Source: Candidatus Zixiibacteriota bacterium
GTDB lineage: Bacteria; SM23-81; DAOVCL01
Assembly (NCBI GenBank): GCA_030670005.1
Contig: DAOVCL010000141.1
Location: 1 to 5,323 of the forward strand
Length of the DNA: 5,323 nucleotides
Direction: 5' to 3'
Of this stretch, positions 4,511 to 5,323 are shown one piece after another (the stretch's first letter is position 1; each line of letters begins with the position of its first letter). The position numbers were made by a program, and so were the translations under genes. The notes under the pieces were generated by a model, which saw only the letters and a program-made list of their open reading frames with translations, searched no databases and had not been told where the DNA came from.

Positions 4511-5296
4511 ATGGGGGATAACCAAATCTTCTCGGATGAGCTTCTCCACAGGTTGAGGTCTTCCCGTTCCCTGACGGTGCTCACCGGGGCAGGGGTTTCC
4601 GCCGAAAGCGGAGTTCCCACCTTTAGGGGTAAGGATGGCCTCTGGAGGAAGTTCAACCCCCAGGAGCTGGCCACGATGGATGTCTTTATGAGGGATCCCC
4701 AACTGGTCTGGGAGTGGTATGAATACCGGCGGAGGCTTATCCAGGATGTCCAACCGAATCCAGCCCACTATGCCCTCAGTGATCTGGAGGATAAGTTCGA
4801 CGAATTCCTCCTTGTTACCCAGAACATTGACGGCCTCCACCAGAGGGCTGGTAGCAGGAAGATAGCAGAGCTTCACGGTAACATATGGAGGGATCGCTGC
4901 CTGAGATGTGACAGGGTATATGATCATAAAGAGGTTGACCTAGGAGAGATTCCCCCCAAGTGTGCCTGTGGAGGGAGCTTGAGGCCAGATGTTGTCTGGT
5001 TTGGAGAGGCCCTTCCCCAGGAGATCCTTTCTCAGGCCTTCCAGGCGGCCCAGTCCTGTGATTTTCTCTTAACTGTGGGCACTTCAGCCCTGGTGCAACC
5101 TGCCGCCTCTCTCCCCCTTTTAGCCCTGAGAAACGGGGCCTTTGTGGTAGAGATAAATCCAGAGCCGACCCCCATCTCTGAAAGGGTCAATGAGTCCATA
5201 AGGGGGAAGGCAGGAGAGGTTCTCCCTCGCTTAGTGAAAAGGCAATATTTCACCACCGACGACCACGGACCGGCACAGAAAAACAGGGAGCAGTAA
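4511..5296 (+). CDS. NAD-dependent protein deacylase, sirtuin (Sir2/CobB family)
   Basis: This 261-residue cytoplasmic enzyme removes acyl groups from lysines using NAD+, yielding nicotinamide and O-acyl-ADP-ribose. In order: GAGVSAESGVPTFRG (26-40, NAD-binding), TQNIDGLH (103-110), catalytic H122 in ELHGN, four zinc cysteines C130, C133, C151 and C153 (CLRC, CACGG), VVWFGE (161-166), GTSALVQPA (190-198) and INPEPTP (215-221). Y70 and R73 (WYEYRR) match the Y-x-x-R pair that binds acidic acyl groups in CobB and SIRT5, so desuccinylase or demalonylase activity is likely alongside deacetylation. The ATG at 4511 puts 25 residues before the GAG motif, as is usual. The ribosome site is weak: GGTAAG directly abuts it and AGGGG is 22 bases away. 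An in-frame TTG at 4364 would add 49 residues overlapping a minus-strand remnant and is unlikely. The last ~16 residues (YFTTDDHGP onward) exceed the usual fold and run into a repeat. Confidence 0.95.
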   Translation: MGDNQIFSDELLHRLRSSRSLTVLTGAGVSAESGVPTFRGKDGLWRKFNPQELATMDVFMRDPQLVWEWYEYRRRLIQDVQPNPAHYALSDLEDKFDEFLLVTQNIDGLHQRAGSRKIAELHGNIWRDRCLRCDRVYDHKEVDLGEIPPKCACGGSLRPDVVWFGEALPQEILSQAFQAAQSCDFLLTVGTSALVQPAASLPLLALRNGAFVVEINPEPTPISERVNESIRGKAGEVLPRLVKRQYFTTDDHGPAQKNREQ

Positions 5297-5323
5297 TCAG
5301 TTTACAGGGATCAGGGATAGCCA
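5283..5323. repeat. Heptamer array at the sirtuin 3' end
   Basis: ACAG, GCAG, TCAG, ACAG and TCAG start at 5283, 5290, 5297, 5304 and 5311, exactly 7 bases apart; the next unit at 5318 has decayed to TAGC. The array starts inside the last codons of the sirtuin gene, supplies its TAA stop (5294-5296) and runs to the window edge. It has the period and core of the array at 1379-1459, and both share the string TCAGGGAT. Confidence 0.6.

Noticed and set aside
4442..4927. 161-codon minus-strand frame opposite the sirtuin
   Set aside because: It is antisense to the conserved sirtuin motifs and is a by-product of their codon use.

Overview
The window looks like an accessory, repeat-rich stretch of a mid-GC bacterial chromosome. 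The HDOD signalling protein, the RpfG/PatA-type receiver, AGGAG-type ribosome binding sites and the REP-associated transposase remnant fit a Gram-negative environmental lineage. Desulfobacterota (deltaproteobacteria) or a related candidate phylum is my best guess, but the sequence alone does not settle this.

Layout from left to right. Bases 1-600 are the 3' part of an HDOD-domain gene (+). Bases 601-854 hold a 12-bp direct repeat and a roughly 105-bp palindromic repeat unit. Bases 855-1364 encode an intact stand-alone response-regulator receiver (+). Bases 1365-1534 hold a heptamer (TCAGNNN) array and two tandem hairpins that are near reverse complements of each other. Bases 1535-2021 are a small transposable-element derivative with perfect 23-bp terminal inverted repeats. 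It contains an internally deleted REP-associated tyrosine transposase (-), and both ends of that gene can still be read. Bases 2117-3771 are a SWIM zinc-finger/helical-repeat gene (-) split by one frameshift. Bases 3772-4510 contain no intact gene. They hold a dense set of palindromes, an 88-bp MITE-like element, GACAGGAT-type repeats, and two related, broken coding fragments on opposite strands. Bases 4511-5296 encode a sirtuin deacylase (+) with the Y-x-x-R signature of desuccinylase/demalonylase-type (class III) enzymes. Its last codons run into another heptamer array that continues to the end of the window.

The genes do not form one obvious operon or pathway. HDOD and receiver proteins are both signalling modules and lie on the same strand, but a repeat cluster separates them, so co-transcription is uncertain. 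The sirtuin is a single-gene unit. The strongest signal in the window is genome decay and repeat colonisation: one transposon remnant, one frameshifted gene, at least one unrecognised decayed gene, and at least six distinct repeat types packed between three intact or partly visible genes. I found no convincing new multi-gene system. The best leads are the deleted transposon with its hairpin neighbours, the heptamer arrays at two gene ends, and the unlisted coding remnant on the minus strand at 4184-4494.
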